The notes under the pieces: generated by a model
Seen by the model: the letters and a program-made list of their open reading frames with translations, nothing else
Databases searched by the model: none
What the model was told of the DNA's origin: nothing
In this document: piece by piece, positions 22,968-33,167 of the stretch
Layout: each line of letters begins with the position of its first letter
Position numbering within the stretch: position 1 is the stretch's first letter
Assembly: GCA_963971285.1 (NCBI GenBank)
Contig: OZ020256.1
Coordinates: forward strand, 7,931,541-7,995,540
DNA: 64,000 nt
Reading direction: 5' to 3'
Origin: Astropecten irregularis
Taxonomy: Eukaryota; Echinodermata; Asteroidea; Paxillosida; Astropectinidae
Translations under genes and position numbers: made by a program

Positions 22968-23400
22968 ACAATGCATATCATGGGCAAGACGGCAAAGAAT
23001 GGTGGCGCAGGATGAACAACGCACATCACGAAAATCTGGCAATAATTATGATGTTTATCGTACATCACAAATTCGCAAATATCTGCGCACATTGTGTGAT
23101 GTGCAAAATGATGTGCAAATAATGACGCGTGGTACATCTTTCATCACAAATCTGCGCACATTTTCTTTGTGTGTTTTTTATATGTGACATAATTTTTCTG
23201 AGTGATCTTTGTTTGCTTAAGCCTGTCGCACACGAGCGCCGGCTTTAGTTACGGTACGAAGAACTCAAGTGAAATATAAATAAAAAGTTATTAAAACAGC
23301 GATGAACTGCCACGACATGCGCAATAACGGGGTGCAGTTAGTGGTTATGATTCGCCCATCATGTCATATGTCATGGCGGCCACAAAAATGCATGATGACA
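22968..23400. repeat. dispersed repeat M, copy 1
   Basis: Matches 43385-43798 along its length, from AAGACGGCAAAG through GTGGCGCAGGA to GTCATGGCGGCCA. The first 200 bp contain degenerate ACATCACAAAT units and the GTGTGTTTTT motif also found in the foldback element at 6475-8280, so it is a distant relative of that element. Confidence 0.7.
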
Positions 23401-23639
23401 CTATTGATTAAATGATAAAAAATATGCCAGCAATCATCATGCGAAAGCATTGTGTCAGAAATGTTCTTGTTGATTAGAAACCAATAGAAAATTCGCCTGC
23501 AGAAAATAAAGGCAAGCCAGCATTGTAGCAGCTGTGAACAAGGGCGCGTTATTAAGAATTACCACCACGGTGCTTGAGTAGGCTGGCTACCTGACGGAGT
23601 GTGAATGGATTTGACCGTCAGGATGATAATACCGTGAGC

Positions 23640-23735
23640 GTTTTTAACTGTTTTATCAAAGGGTACGGGTACCGCATAGGACTGAATATTTCACAGATGT
23701 GTAAAGATGTATAAAGTTAGTGTATACCTTTAATT
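23640..23735. repeat. degenerate family A fragment
   Basis: Shows AACTGTTTTATCAAAGGGTA, ACCGCATAGGACTGAA and TTTCACAGATG in family A order, then a TACCTTTAA end. Highly diverged. Confidence 0.4.
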
Positions 23736-23864
23736 CATGTTTTAAGCCGTCTGCACTAACCGCGCGGTGCGCAATATTGCACTGGCAATATATAAATTGA
23801 CCTTAAGCATTTCAGGTGCGTTTTATGGAGAATTGTCCTTTGATTTTGGAGTATTTCCAAAGAC

Positions 23865-24143
23865 ATGCCGTGCTTACAACAACAAAAGTGTTATACTCAC
23901 TCTGGCAGGGGCGGTTTTGTAGACACCGCTGGTACAACACTTGATCTTATTTTAAGACAGCTGAAGGTTTGCAAAATCCCGCACAAAATTGACCTAGATT
24001 TACCCATACGGAAGAAGCAACACAAAAGAAAAGCATACAGAGCCTTGGGCAAACAGCGAGGAATAATCAGACGCATTTATGGGACGCATGTCCGTATAAC
24101 CTTCAAGCAATGGATTGGAAATGGGCCATACGCCCTAAAATAG
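23865..24143 (+). CDS. hypothetical 92-codon frame, weakly supported
   Basis: An open frame with a strongly basic middle (IRKKQHKRKAYRALGKQRG) and no domain I recognise. It is not inside any repeat I could identify. A donor-like CAG/GTATGT follows at about 24187, after the stop. There is no signal peptide, membrane segment or clear promoter. It could be a chance frame or the remnant of an exon; the evidence for a gene is only its length and lack of repeat overlap. Confidence 0.2.
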   Translation: MPCLQQQKCYTHSGRGGFVDTAGTTLDLILRQLKVCKIPHKIDLDLPIRKKQHKRKAYRALGKQRGIIRRIYGTHVRITFKQWIGNGPYALK

Positions 24144-24762
24144 AGAGAGGGGAATGTCCCGGATCCATCGGTTGCTCACCACCTGCAGGTATGTATATCT
24201 AGGAGGGGGAAAATGGGTCAGTTTTTCCTATTATAATGATGAATACCGCAAGGTACAAGACGGTGGAGGAAATGGGACCATGTCTCGGTCATAAGCAAAT
24301 CAACATATAACCCCCAGGTCATCATTATACGCCTTGTAGTTGCAGACGGACTGTGATGTCATACTATGGATGCATGCAAGAATGAGATTGTTGATGTATT
24401 GCGTTCTCGACGCAATGTTCCCGGAACCACCGGTAGGTGGCGCTGCACACGACTAGGGCTTTATCGGAACACTCTTAATTACTTTCGTAGAAAAAAAACA
24501 GGTAATGACCAAAAATGCCCCAGATATGTATGTTGTAGCCAACATTTTGACATTGTATCGCATGGAACGCCTTAGAATTGTTTCAAGAGGGTTGGAAACG
24601 CTGAAAAACATACGAAACAGTATATATCTGAGCCAAAAAGTGAATTTTATTACTTTATTCAAATGACCTGTGACGTCACAACGAACGTCATCTTCGGCAG
24701 GTCTTCGGAAGCAACGTTTTCGGAAGCATTCGGATGCTCGGAAATGTGCAAATGTAAATGGC

Positions 24763-25002
24763 AAAGAATTCCACTGATCACCATTACGGAAAAAGGATTA
24801 TATCCTCCAAGAGTTAACTTATTGGATACAAATTATGATAAACATCAATCTCAGGTGTGGAAAACTTGCGTAGAATATCTGAAAAGTGAGTTTTACAGGG
24901 TTCTTTTACCTACAAACTGTACAAAGCCAGTTTGCTCAAAACGCCCTCTGTTGGTTTCTATTGAGTTGTGCACAAATTATGGTCATCAGTGGAATTCTTT
25001 CC
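24763..25002. repeat. 240-bp inverted-repeat segment
   Basis: AAAGAATTCCACTGAT at 24763 recurs inverted near 25002 with flanking similarity over about 25 bp. Part of the right end (24962-25008, inverted) also resembles 54965-55010 within element F2. It may be a MITE or part of a larger F-type element. Confidence 0.4.
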
Positions 25003-25753
25003 GATAGGTGCACTAGGGCCTATTAGACTAAACAACGGTGCCACATACATGATCAAATTCCTATTATAAAATGTCACATTTTCTGATAGGAAATTGGGGT
25101 GCAGCCTCAGGTTTCAAAAAAGTGTGATCCTCAACTTAAGAGCCCTGTTAAAAATAGGGTTGTGAGAAAATGCAATATTTAAAAACACAGAAAATTAATT
25201 AAATTTAACAGGATTTTTTTTTATATGAAATTGGTATATTCTGTTCATCAATATACCATCAAGGTCCAAATTATGGAGAGCTGCGTTGCCAATTTGAACT
25301 TGCATAAATTTCCTTGTCCAGAAGCCAAGGTATATGTGCCATGATTTCTGACACTCCATTGATTTATGCTACCCAGGCCCCCAGAATCGCTAAAAAATAT
25401 GCCAAAATAATTTTGTGGCTTGTGTATGTTCCATTTTAGAAGAAATGCCGGCATCTCCCGAATTTACACTCCACTCCATTGACTGCCGTTCATTTCGTCA
25501 ATGGCTGGAGTCTAATATCTACGCCATTGACTTTGTTGTACACACTAGAGTCGTGCGCACGGGAGCACACGGACGGAATGGAGTCCAATTTCACGATATG
25601 GCTGAAATGGCCCGTTTTTAAGCCTTCAAAAACTCTGAAAATAAGTCCTGGATGTGTCCATGCACCAATTTTCTTTTTTGAGTTCTGAGCAGTCAAATGA
25701 CACTCTTTTTTTTTAATAAATGGTGGCAACTTAAGAATTTGCCCACTGCATTG
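25003..25753. other. no gene recognised
   Basis: No convincing frame or shared repeat is seen between the inverted-repeat segment and repeat E. Confidence 0.45.
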
Positions 25754-26897
25754 ATGAGGTATTATTTTATTTTCGGCAAGGCATGTTTTTTTTTCAGCAT
25801 TTTTTCATGTGTGTCCGAATCATGGACAGGGTGTCCGAATCATGGCAAAAATTAAGGTTATTTTCAAGTCAATTTCATTTCAAGGACACAAAAAACTTTC
25901 ATAAAATATCAACATGGATATAATAACTACACTTTGTTGTTCATAAGTAAAAATAGTTGAGAGAAACAAACATTAAGAAGGTCAAATAAACCTAAAACTG
26001 CTTAAGTGTCCGAATCATGGCACATTTACCCTACGTGTTCATCTCGTACCAAATTCAGCAGCCTGTCATGCTTAGAGAAAATGTTGATTTATAACGCCAA
26101 AGTATACTCAAATATCGGGAAATTTCGGGTCATTAATTTACACCGTACAGTAAATACGCATGCATCTGGTGCAGAATTCTGATGTTCACATTGCCCTTAT
26201 AGGTACACTCTCCAGGGGAGTGTACCTATAAGGGCATCCCAATACTGCCACGACCCTCCCCCCTATACTCCTCTCGAGAGGTTGTTCCTTTGCTCCCATA
26301 CTTGCTTCACTTGTGAGTGATGACATACATAATAATTATGTCAATGAAGCAATCGCCATTGCGAGGGGAGTATACTTCCTGCTGGATCATACATGCACTC
26401 CTCCACAAATGCTTCACGTTTGGACCCTCATTGATAAAAAAAATAATTATCTTAAATACTGTAGGCCTATATACTTCGGAGGTCAACAGCCTTTCCCAAA
26501 TATAAACGTTACTCTTATGTCAGGCCACTCAACACACGGTCCATGGTGTCATTGTCTTTTATTGGTCACTGGCGGGGAGGGATATCTTATCCACATTCTT
26601 ACAATCCTGCATATCCTTCACCTCAAGAACACCATGTAAACGTTTGTTTTAAGCACAATTCCAACGCGTACAAAAAAAACCCAAGGGCCCTAGGAAGTTA
26701 TTTAGAATTTTCATTATTGTTGAGATATCCACGCATAATAGGATTTGCACATGTCTATACCCATCATGCTCCCCCCCCCCCCCCCCCCCCCCGCCAGGAT
26801 GCGCCACAACATTTATAAAATGTACAGGTAGCCCCTTTCATCTGGCCAGACGCAACACATAGCATCTATCTCTAGTTCCGAAAAACTCTGGATCACC
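25754..26897 (+). repeat. 1.1-kb repeat E, copy 1 (inverted partner at 46276-47405)
   Basis: The whole segment is present in reverse complement at 46276-47405. Landmarks are three GTGTCCGAATCATGG units (25815-26010), a hairpin at 26193-26235, TTATTGGTCACTGGCGGGGA near 26560, and a poly-C tract at 26771-26792. Open frames of 91-108 codons inside have no recognised domain. Its class is unknown. Confidence 0.85.
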
Positions 26898-27699
26898 TTT
26901 GTCTGCAGGGAAAATGGTCGATCTGTTTCCCCCTCCTCACTGGTTCACTAGGTCTGTCTCCTACTTGTTTGATTGTTGTCCACTACTTGCTGTTATTTTC
27001 GCTTATGACTTTCTTGATCAATATTTGAATTAAATTGTAATTCAAATTAAATTGTAATGGATTCAACTGCCTACATTGAAGAATGATTCGACATACATGT
27101 AGCATACTACAGAAAGCGGGTGTGGGGACAATCTTTTTCCAGAATTGTGACCTTTTCTCGGGTTATATATATCTCGGGTTCCTATTATAGGAAATGGCGT
27201 TTTAACCAAAAACTACAGAATAGGCATGCCTTAATCAACTGGTTCTTACCTAAATTCTAACGGAATAGTTTCATACACTGTCGAGCCAGGCAACATCCGT
27301 TCCATAAAATAATGAAGAACCTTTATAGTGTAGGGGCAGTACTAGCAAATTAAGGGCCTCACAACAAAAACAAATGCATCCGTGCATGCTTGAGTTTTGG
27401 GTGGTTTTGCTGATGGGTAAGGTGACTGCTGTAGAGGGACAGAAGACAAAGATAAATTCACCCATACTATTACATATAAAATGCATTTCCAAATGCACAA
27501 CTTCTCGAAGAAATGAACGGAAATAATAGGTCTATCTTGTATATGGTTTTAATTATAAGGCATACTGAGTGTGTGGGATTGTATTCGTGGTGACGGAGTC
27601 TGAACTGTACTTGAAGATATGTGGGTTATTCATACGGATACTTATTGCATAATTATTATGTGACCACATAAATACCTACCGGGTACGGGATTAACATAA
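26898..27699. other. no gene recognised
   Basis: No convincing frame or shared repeat is seen in this stretch. Confidence 0.45.
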
Positions 27700-28355
27700 T
27701 TAAAGTTAATATCATATTTTGGTTTTTGTCAAAGAAATATAGATTTTTGGGAGGTAATATCAAGGAATATATAGATTATCCTAAATGGGACCTTAGGGAG
27801 ACATTCCCATAGGGTTGTGCACTGAACTTTACTTACCTATTTCTAAACATCCTCCAAACCAATAAACTTGAAATTGACATGTGTTTTTGTTGAGAGCATT
27901 CTCTATTTTCTATAAAAATAGATATAAATGTGTCTATAAAAGGTACCTATAAAACATTAGGAAGACACCAAAATGTCTCCTTAATGTTCGGTGTCTCCCT
28001 AAGGTCGAATTTATAGCAAACCTTGTCTCCCTAAGGTCCGACTGATCCAGGTGAATACAGTAACAGTCATCTGTGAAAATTTCCGTGCCATACGGTGCCC
28101 ACTTCTTGAGAAAACAGTGAAAACGGCCACAGTATTTCTTAAGACTTTTCTCTTTTATTTTTGATCTTTAAAAGATCAAAAATAATTTTGGTCACTGGTT
28201 TTACTCTTTTCTGGAAAAATACCACATTTCCAGCAGGATAAATTTAACGGTATGTTTCTACCATCACAATCGTAATACCCTGCAAGTTATAGGTAAATCT
28301 GTGAATATTTCTGTTTCGGTAGGCCTATGCTAGCAAAGTATGGTAGTACCTTTAA
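27700..28355. mobile_element. family A MITE carrying a nested MITE
   Basis: TTAA at 27700-27703 and 28352-28355, with family A ends and interior. The left part is interrupted after about 60 bp by the insertion at 27788-28039. Confidence 0.85.
27788..28039. mobile_element. 252-bp MITE nested in family A
   Basis: Perfect 16-bp inverted ends GGACCTTAGGGAGACA and TGTCTCCCTAAGGTCC. An extra inverted GTGTCTCCCTAAGGTC copy lies inside near 28000. It splits a family A copy, so it is the younger insertion. Confidence 0.8.
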
Positions 28356-29251
28356 CTCGGGCTTGTGCAAACTGAGGTATGTTTTATCCGCATGACACTC
28401 TGTGTTTAATATGATTCTTTATGTGTTAAGAAATACACAATAAATTCACATAGACGTTATCATCCCAAATACCAACTGAGCGGTACTTTTGAATTTCCTG
28501 CAGTTCTGCATAGGTCTGACCCCATGGTCTTGCATGCAGTCTGATGACAGTCCTCGGGATACACCTGACTTGTCGGAAGCGGTAGATTGTGGCCCGACTG
28601 CACTTTCATTTTAATGAACGGTGGGCAGATTGCAACTGCGTCCTTCTATGGGCATTTAACGCTCCGATCTACGTGCAGCCGGGTTGGATTAATTGTCTCC
28701 TGTGCCGCAGGCCAATGCCGGCGGAGTGACTCGCCTCATTTCAGGGAAACTCGATTGGAAAACAAGAGAATCAGGCCGCTCTAATCTAATTCAATCGATG
28801 CGGCGCATTGGACAGGTGTCTAGGCGTTCAATACCAACCGAATCAAACGGTCTGTGATTTACTCGTTACCCTTTTTTTCCTCAGCAGTCCAGCTCGGAAG
28901 CTTTCAAGGAGGGTCAGTCATGGCCCGGCCGCCAGCAGGAGAACTCCCGTCTTGCTGCAAACTGTGCAGAAAACGGACCGTCATGAAACACTGATTGATT
29001 TTCTCCTAATGGTTCTTGAAAATGGCATTGGACGTATCTCGGTTTTCTGGGTCACTTTAAGGTGTATAAAATTCTATACAGTTTATCGAGGGCTTTTTTC
29101 GTCGAAGACAGGATGGCTGTGATAGCCATGATGCTTCTAAGAAATAGGTGAATCGACTGCAGGGACAGGCAGCATTCCAAGTAACCGACAAAAATAGATT
29201 TTCGGAAGAACCGACTTTTACATTTTTTTAAATACATAACATCCTAAATAT
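28356..29251. other. no gene recognised; GC-richer stretch
   Basis: 28480-28990 is noticeably more GC-rich than its surroundings and shares nothing with the repeats in the window. I could not identify a coding domain or a clear splice structure. Confidence 0.4.
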
Positions 29252-29767
29252 GGGGATTGTGGGTTGACGGGTCCTAAAACTATAAAGGAAAGGAAACTAC
29301 TTTTTGAAAAGTAACTTACCTACATATACTTTGTTGGTCTCCTCCTCTATATTACCAAGGTAAAATTTTTGGAAAGAGGGCAGGGCTTTGATTTTTGAGG
29401 GAAATTATGGGGTAAAAACGGTAACCAAGATTGTAACATTTCACCGCCGCACGGACGGCCGCAGACGAGAATAGTCTGGTTTCCACTCTGACATTTTGAG
29501 GACTCTTGATCTGTTGGGTCTGGGCATTAGACTAACCAGACCAGACAAAATGGCCTCACGCGATCAGACGGTCTGTTTTAAAGTTTACAAGAAGCGCGTA
29601 AGAAAGTTGAATTTTAACCCTGAAATGTTTAACAAATTTCTTCAATCTAGGCTTTTAAGGACCCAGGAACATTTGCTGAAAGTCAAAAGTATCATTTTTG
29701 AGGAGTAGATGTTAGTTCAGAGCCAAAAAAATCAATGTGTTTTGGGATCCCGTCAACCCACAATCGC
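29252..29767 (+). mobile_element. family F DNA transposon, nonautonomous, copy 1
   Basis: Inverted ends GGGATTGTGGGTTGACGGG (left) and the complement near 29745-29767, flanked by a perfect 9-bp duplication CCTAAATAT at 29243-29251 and 29768-29776. The 516-bp body includes a frame ending RLLRTQEHLLKVKSIIFEE at 29708, whose DNA recurs in the copies at 54521-55601 and 53760-53935. A 9-bp duplication fits Mutator-like transposons, but no transposase is visible. Confidence 0.85.
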
Positions 29768-30100
29768 CCTAAATATAAGGAGTAACGAAACAAAAAAGTA
29801 AGATATGGGAAATCTGTTTGATTTTATTTCACAATAATTAATACATAATTATTAATTTATTATGACCACTGAGTGCAGCGTCATCACTTTGATTAACTGA
29901 ACAGTTACTAATCTACTTGTTCTCTCCATGTAATTGTCCAACTTTACCTGTGTGATCCCATCCTTCCAACCTCAATTAGAATATGAGTAGACATTCATTG
30001 ATGGACAGAACTGCGGAAATCAACCTAAACCATCTGTTTCAATGCAGTTTGAATGAAACATGGCAGTGTTGATTCCTGATGTATATACATCAGGCTCACA
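29768..30100. other. no gene recognised
   Basis: Short spacer between elements F1 and D1 with no recognisable content. Confidence 0.4.
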
Positions 30101-30413
30101 CAGGCGCGGTTCTACGGGGGGGGATGTAGCCCCCCAACATTTTTATCTAGCCCCCCCCCCCAAAAAAAAAAAATTGCAATTGAAGAAAAAAATTCTTGAA
30201 AATACTGGAAATTTTCAGTTATTAGGCGCCAATTACACGTTTACACCAATTACGCGCCAAAAACGCGTAGTGTATGATATAAGTGCATGTTTTTTCGACC
30301 CCTAATAAGACATAGCAGAAGCGAGTGTTAGAAGAACCCATAATATTGGGTCCCCTAGCCCCCAAAAAATAATGGCTCTTCTAGACCACCACCCCCCCCC
30401 CCCAAAAAAAAAC
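30101..30413 (+). mobile_element. hAT-like MITE family D, copy 1, right end lost
   Basis: Starts CAGGCGCGGTTCTACGGGG and shows the same interior as the copies at 48160 and 51925, including AAAATTCTTGAAAATACTGG and GACATAGCAGAAGCGAGTGT. The right terminal repeat is replaced by C and A runs at 30390-30413. Confidence 0.85.
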
Positions 30414-30669
30414 TTAATTTACCACAAAGTAAATTAATTCATACAAATCCTAGCACAAAAGACATGAATGCAAACATTGGCAAGATTTGACTATTTTGTC
30501 TGTGACTGCAGTTGCCTAGTGCTGCAAGACAGGACCGAAGTTGAATATTGGCGTTATTTAGGTGACTTTTGCAACCAGGATAACACGCTTTCTGTTCTTG
30601 GCTTTTAGATGCCTTGATTGTTGAGACGTTCAGGCACCTTTGGGATTGCCCAATCAAAATAGCCTTTGG

Positions 30670-30790
30670 TATATAAGCTATTCCTGGTGTGAGAGACAGT
30701 GTGAAAGGAGAATAACCAACTTCATCTTTACAGAGCCTCCCGCCTATCGCCAGGCAAATTTTGTCACGATTTCAGCAGCTGTGAAAATGT
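30670..30790 (+). promoter_or_regulatory. possible TATA promoter with short first exon
   Basis: TATATAA at 30670-30676 is followed about 110 bp later by a consensus splice donor (GAAAAT/GTAAGT, donor GT at 30789). The region matches none of the repeats here. No downstream exon could be recognised, so a promoter is only a suggestion. Confidence 0.25.
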
Positions 30791-31503
30791 AAGTTAGTCA
30801 ATTAAATTAGTCTGCTGTGTGCTTGGACTTGGATGTCAGAAATCGAAGTATTGACCTCTAGGAAATGTCAACCTTTTGACCGTCAATTCCGTCTGCAACT
30901 CTCGTATAGCGTAATGTTGATCACATGGTCTAACTCCGAAGGCAACTAGTATAGGCAAAATTGCTGGATCAATCTACGTCGACACACACCGCGATGTCTA
31001 AATAACCTGTATCACAATGTTCATCCGGAATGGTTAGATCCACCCGGAAGGGAATAGTCTTGGTTCACGACGTTATTGGTGTGGATACTCGAACTGCACT
31101 GACCGGCACGCACATATAGAATTTACGTACAGGTTGAAAACGTCTTTGGAATCCTGTAAAATCTCCCCCCGAAAATGGAGGAAACACACTTCGCATGTGT
31201 TACTTTTGAAGTCAGGCACAGCCAAGTAACATACACGTACATGTCCGTCGGCCAGTACATGGCCAGTGCAGGTAATCGTACATAACAACATGGAGACGAT
31301 TATAGCGCGCTACGAAACGAGGTGCGCACGCAACTCACGGCCTTTATTTTTGTCACGTGCGTGTGGGTCAGTGAGGGGAATCGGTTTGTATGTTCCGGTA
31401 ATGTATAACGTCGTGAACCAAGACTGTGGATAGCGGCGCACATAAAAAACGTACGTAGTGCGTATTGTGTCCTTTTTGTGTTCCACGTTCTGAAAACATA
31501 TAG
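30791..31503. other. no gene recognised
   Basis: No convincing frame or shared repeat is seen here. Confidence 0.4.
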
Positions 31504-33167
31504 TTAAAGGTAATATCATACTTTAGTTTTCGTCAAAGAAATACAGATTCATGGGCAAAAATATCAAGGGAGATACAGTAACTTACAGTCATCTGTGATA
31601 TTGTAAGTCATGTACAGTGCCCACTTTTTGAGAAAACAGGAAAAATTGTGTATTTTCCATAAATTAGCGGCAACAAAGACCAAAAAGAGTTTTGATCTCC
31701 GGGTAAGGTCAAAACCATTCTTAATGTTTTACAAGAAAATTAAGTCGGGTTTTCACTATTTTCTCGTGACTCAGATGTCCGTTTGAGCTCAAATGTTCAC
31801 ATGTTTATTATTCCATGCACATGCTGGATCAGACAAAGTGTGAGTGCTGTTCTGTGACCTTTACCAATCATGCATTATACCTCTAAATGTATAATGCATG
31901 ATTGGTATAAAGGTCACAGAACAGCACTCACACTTTGTCTGATCAACTTTAAGTATGTACATGAAATAATATACCTAGATGGAAATTTGAGCTCAATCGT
32001 ACATCTGAGTCACGAGAAAATAGTGAAAACCCGACTCAACTGTCTTATAAAACATAAAGAATGGTTTTGACCTTACCCCGAGATCAAACCTGTTTTCGGT
32101 CTTTGTTTTACTAATTTCTGGATAAATATAAATAATAAATATAATAAATATAAACTTATATAGCGCAGAAACTATATAAATATATTCTTCTGCGCTGCAA
32201 GAGCTCCTGATATGCTTCAATAAACTAAATGAAAAGATGTGCCTTCAGTTTAGATTTAAATACAGATACAGATGGTGATTTACGAATCACTAAGGGTAAA
32301 TTATTCCATATTTTAGGGGCTGCGCATACAAATGAGCGATCGCCCAGAGTTTACTTTTGTTTTATATGATGGTACTTGTAACAATAATGTATCTCGTGAG
32401 CTACGCAAGTTATGAGAATGTGTACATGATTTAAAATTTAACAATTCATTAATATAGCTTGGAGCTAGACCCATCAATGCTTTATAAACAATAAGCAATA
32501 TCTTAAATGAAATTCTTTGTCGTACTGGCAACCAATGAAGATCTCTCAAGAGAGGAGTAATTCGGGAGAATTTAGAATGACCACTAATTAGCCTAGCACA
32601 AGTATTCTGGACCCGCTGTAGCCGTCCTATTTGAGAGTCGGGAAGTCCATACAATAAACCATTTATACAATAATCTAATTTACACATAATACAAGCATGA
32701 ACAATAGATTTCATACTGTCCTCGTCAAAATATTTCCGGATACGTCTAAGATTATAGATCAAGTAGTAAGATGATTTGCATATATTTATAATTTGTGCAT
32801 CCATAGTCAAATGTGTGTCAAAAAGAACTCCTAGATTTCTAGCATTGATGGATGGTCTAATTAAACAATCTCCAACAGAAAGGTTATCAAAGTTAAGTTT
32901 AGATACCTGTTTCGTTGTACCAATAATCAACAATTCAGTTTTACTGTCATTTAATTTCAGGTTATTCTGTAACATCCATATGCGAATATAGTCAACACAA
33001 GCCTCTAAATTTAAGATGTTTTGGTTAAATACAATATTTCATGCGGAAATATTTTAACGGTATGTTTCTACCAGCACTATATTCATACCCTGAAAGTTAT
33101 AGGTAAATCTGTGAAGATTTCTATCTGGGTATGTTACCAAAGTACGATAGTACTTTGGACAAAATAT
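31504..33167. mobile_element. family A long form with palindromic core, split by a LINE
   Basis: Begins TTAA then AGGTAATATCATACTTT at 31504 and ends with the complementary family A end at about 33150-33167 (final TTAA lost). Between the arms is a near-perfect palindrome centred at about 31890: TTGAGCTCAA... with CTGTGACCTTTA and CAGACAAAGTGTGAGTGCTG in both orientations. The right arm is interrupted by LINE sequence at about 32130-33020. The same core is split by the foldback element at 6475-8280. Confidence 0.8.
32130..33020 (-). mobile_element. LINE 3' fragment (L2/CR1-like RT C-terminus)
   Basis: The minus-strand frame at 32975-32313 (220 codons) encodes the palm/thumb and C-terminal part of a non-LTR RT: NLKLNDSKTELLIIG, NARNLGVLFDTHLTMDAQI, RLQRVQNTCARLISG, LRDLHWLPVRQRISFKIL. 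These motifs are typical of the L2/CR1/Jockey side of LINEs. The 3' end runs into GCGCTATATAAG and an ATT/ATA-rich tail near 32130. It is 5'-truncated, as expected for LINE insertion, and sits inside the right arm of a family A element. It has no active site and is not functional. Confidence 0.92.

Noticed and set aside
26313-26818. 108- and 91-codon frames in repeat E copy 1
   Set aside because: The equivalent region of copy 2 does not keep the same frames, and no domain is recognisable.
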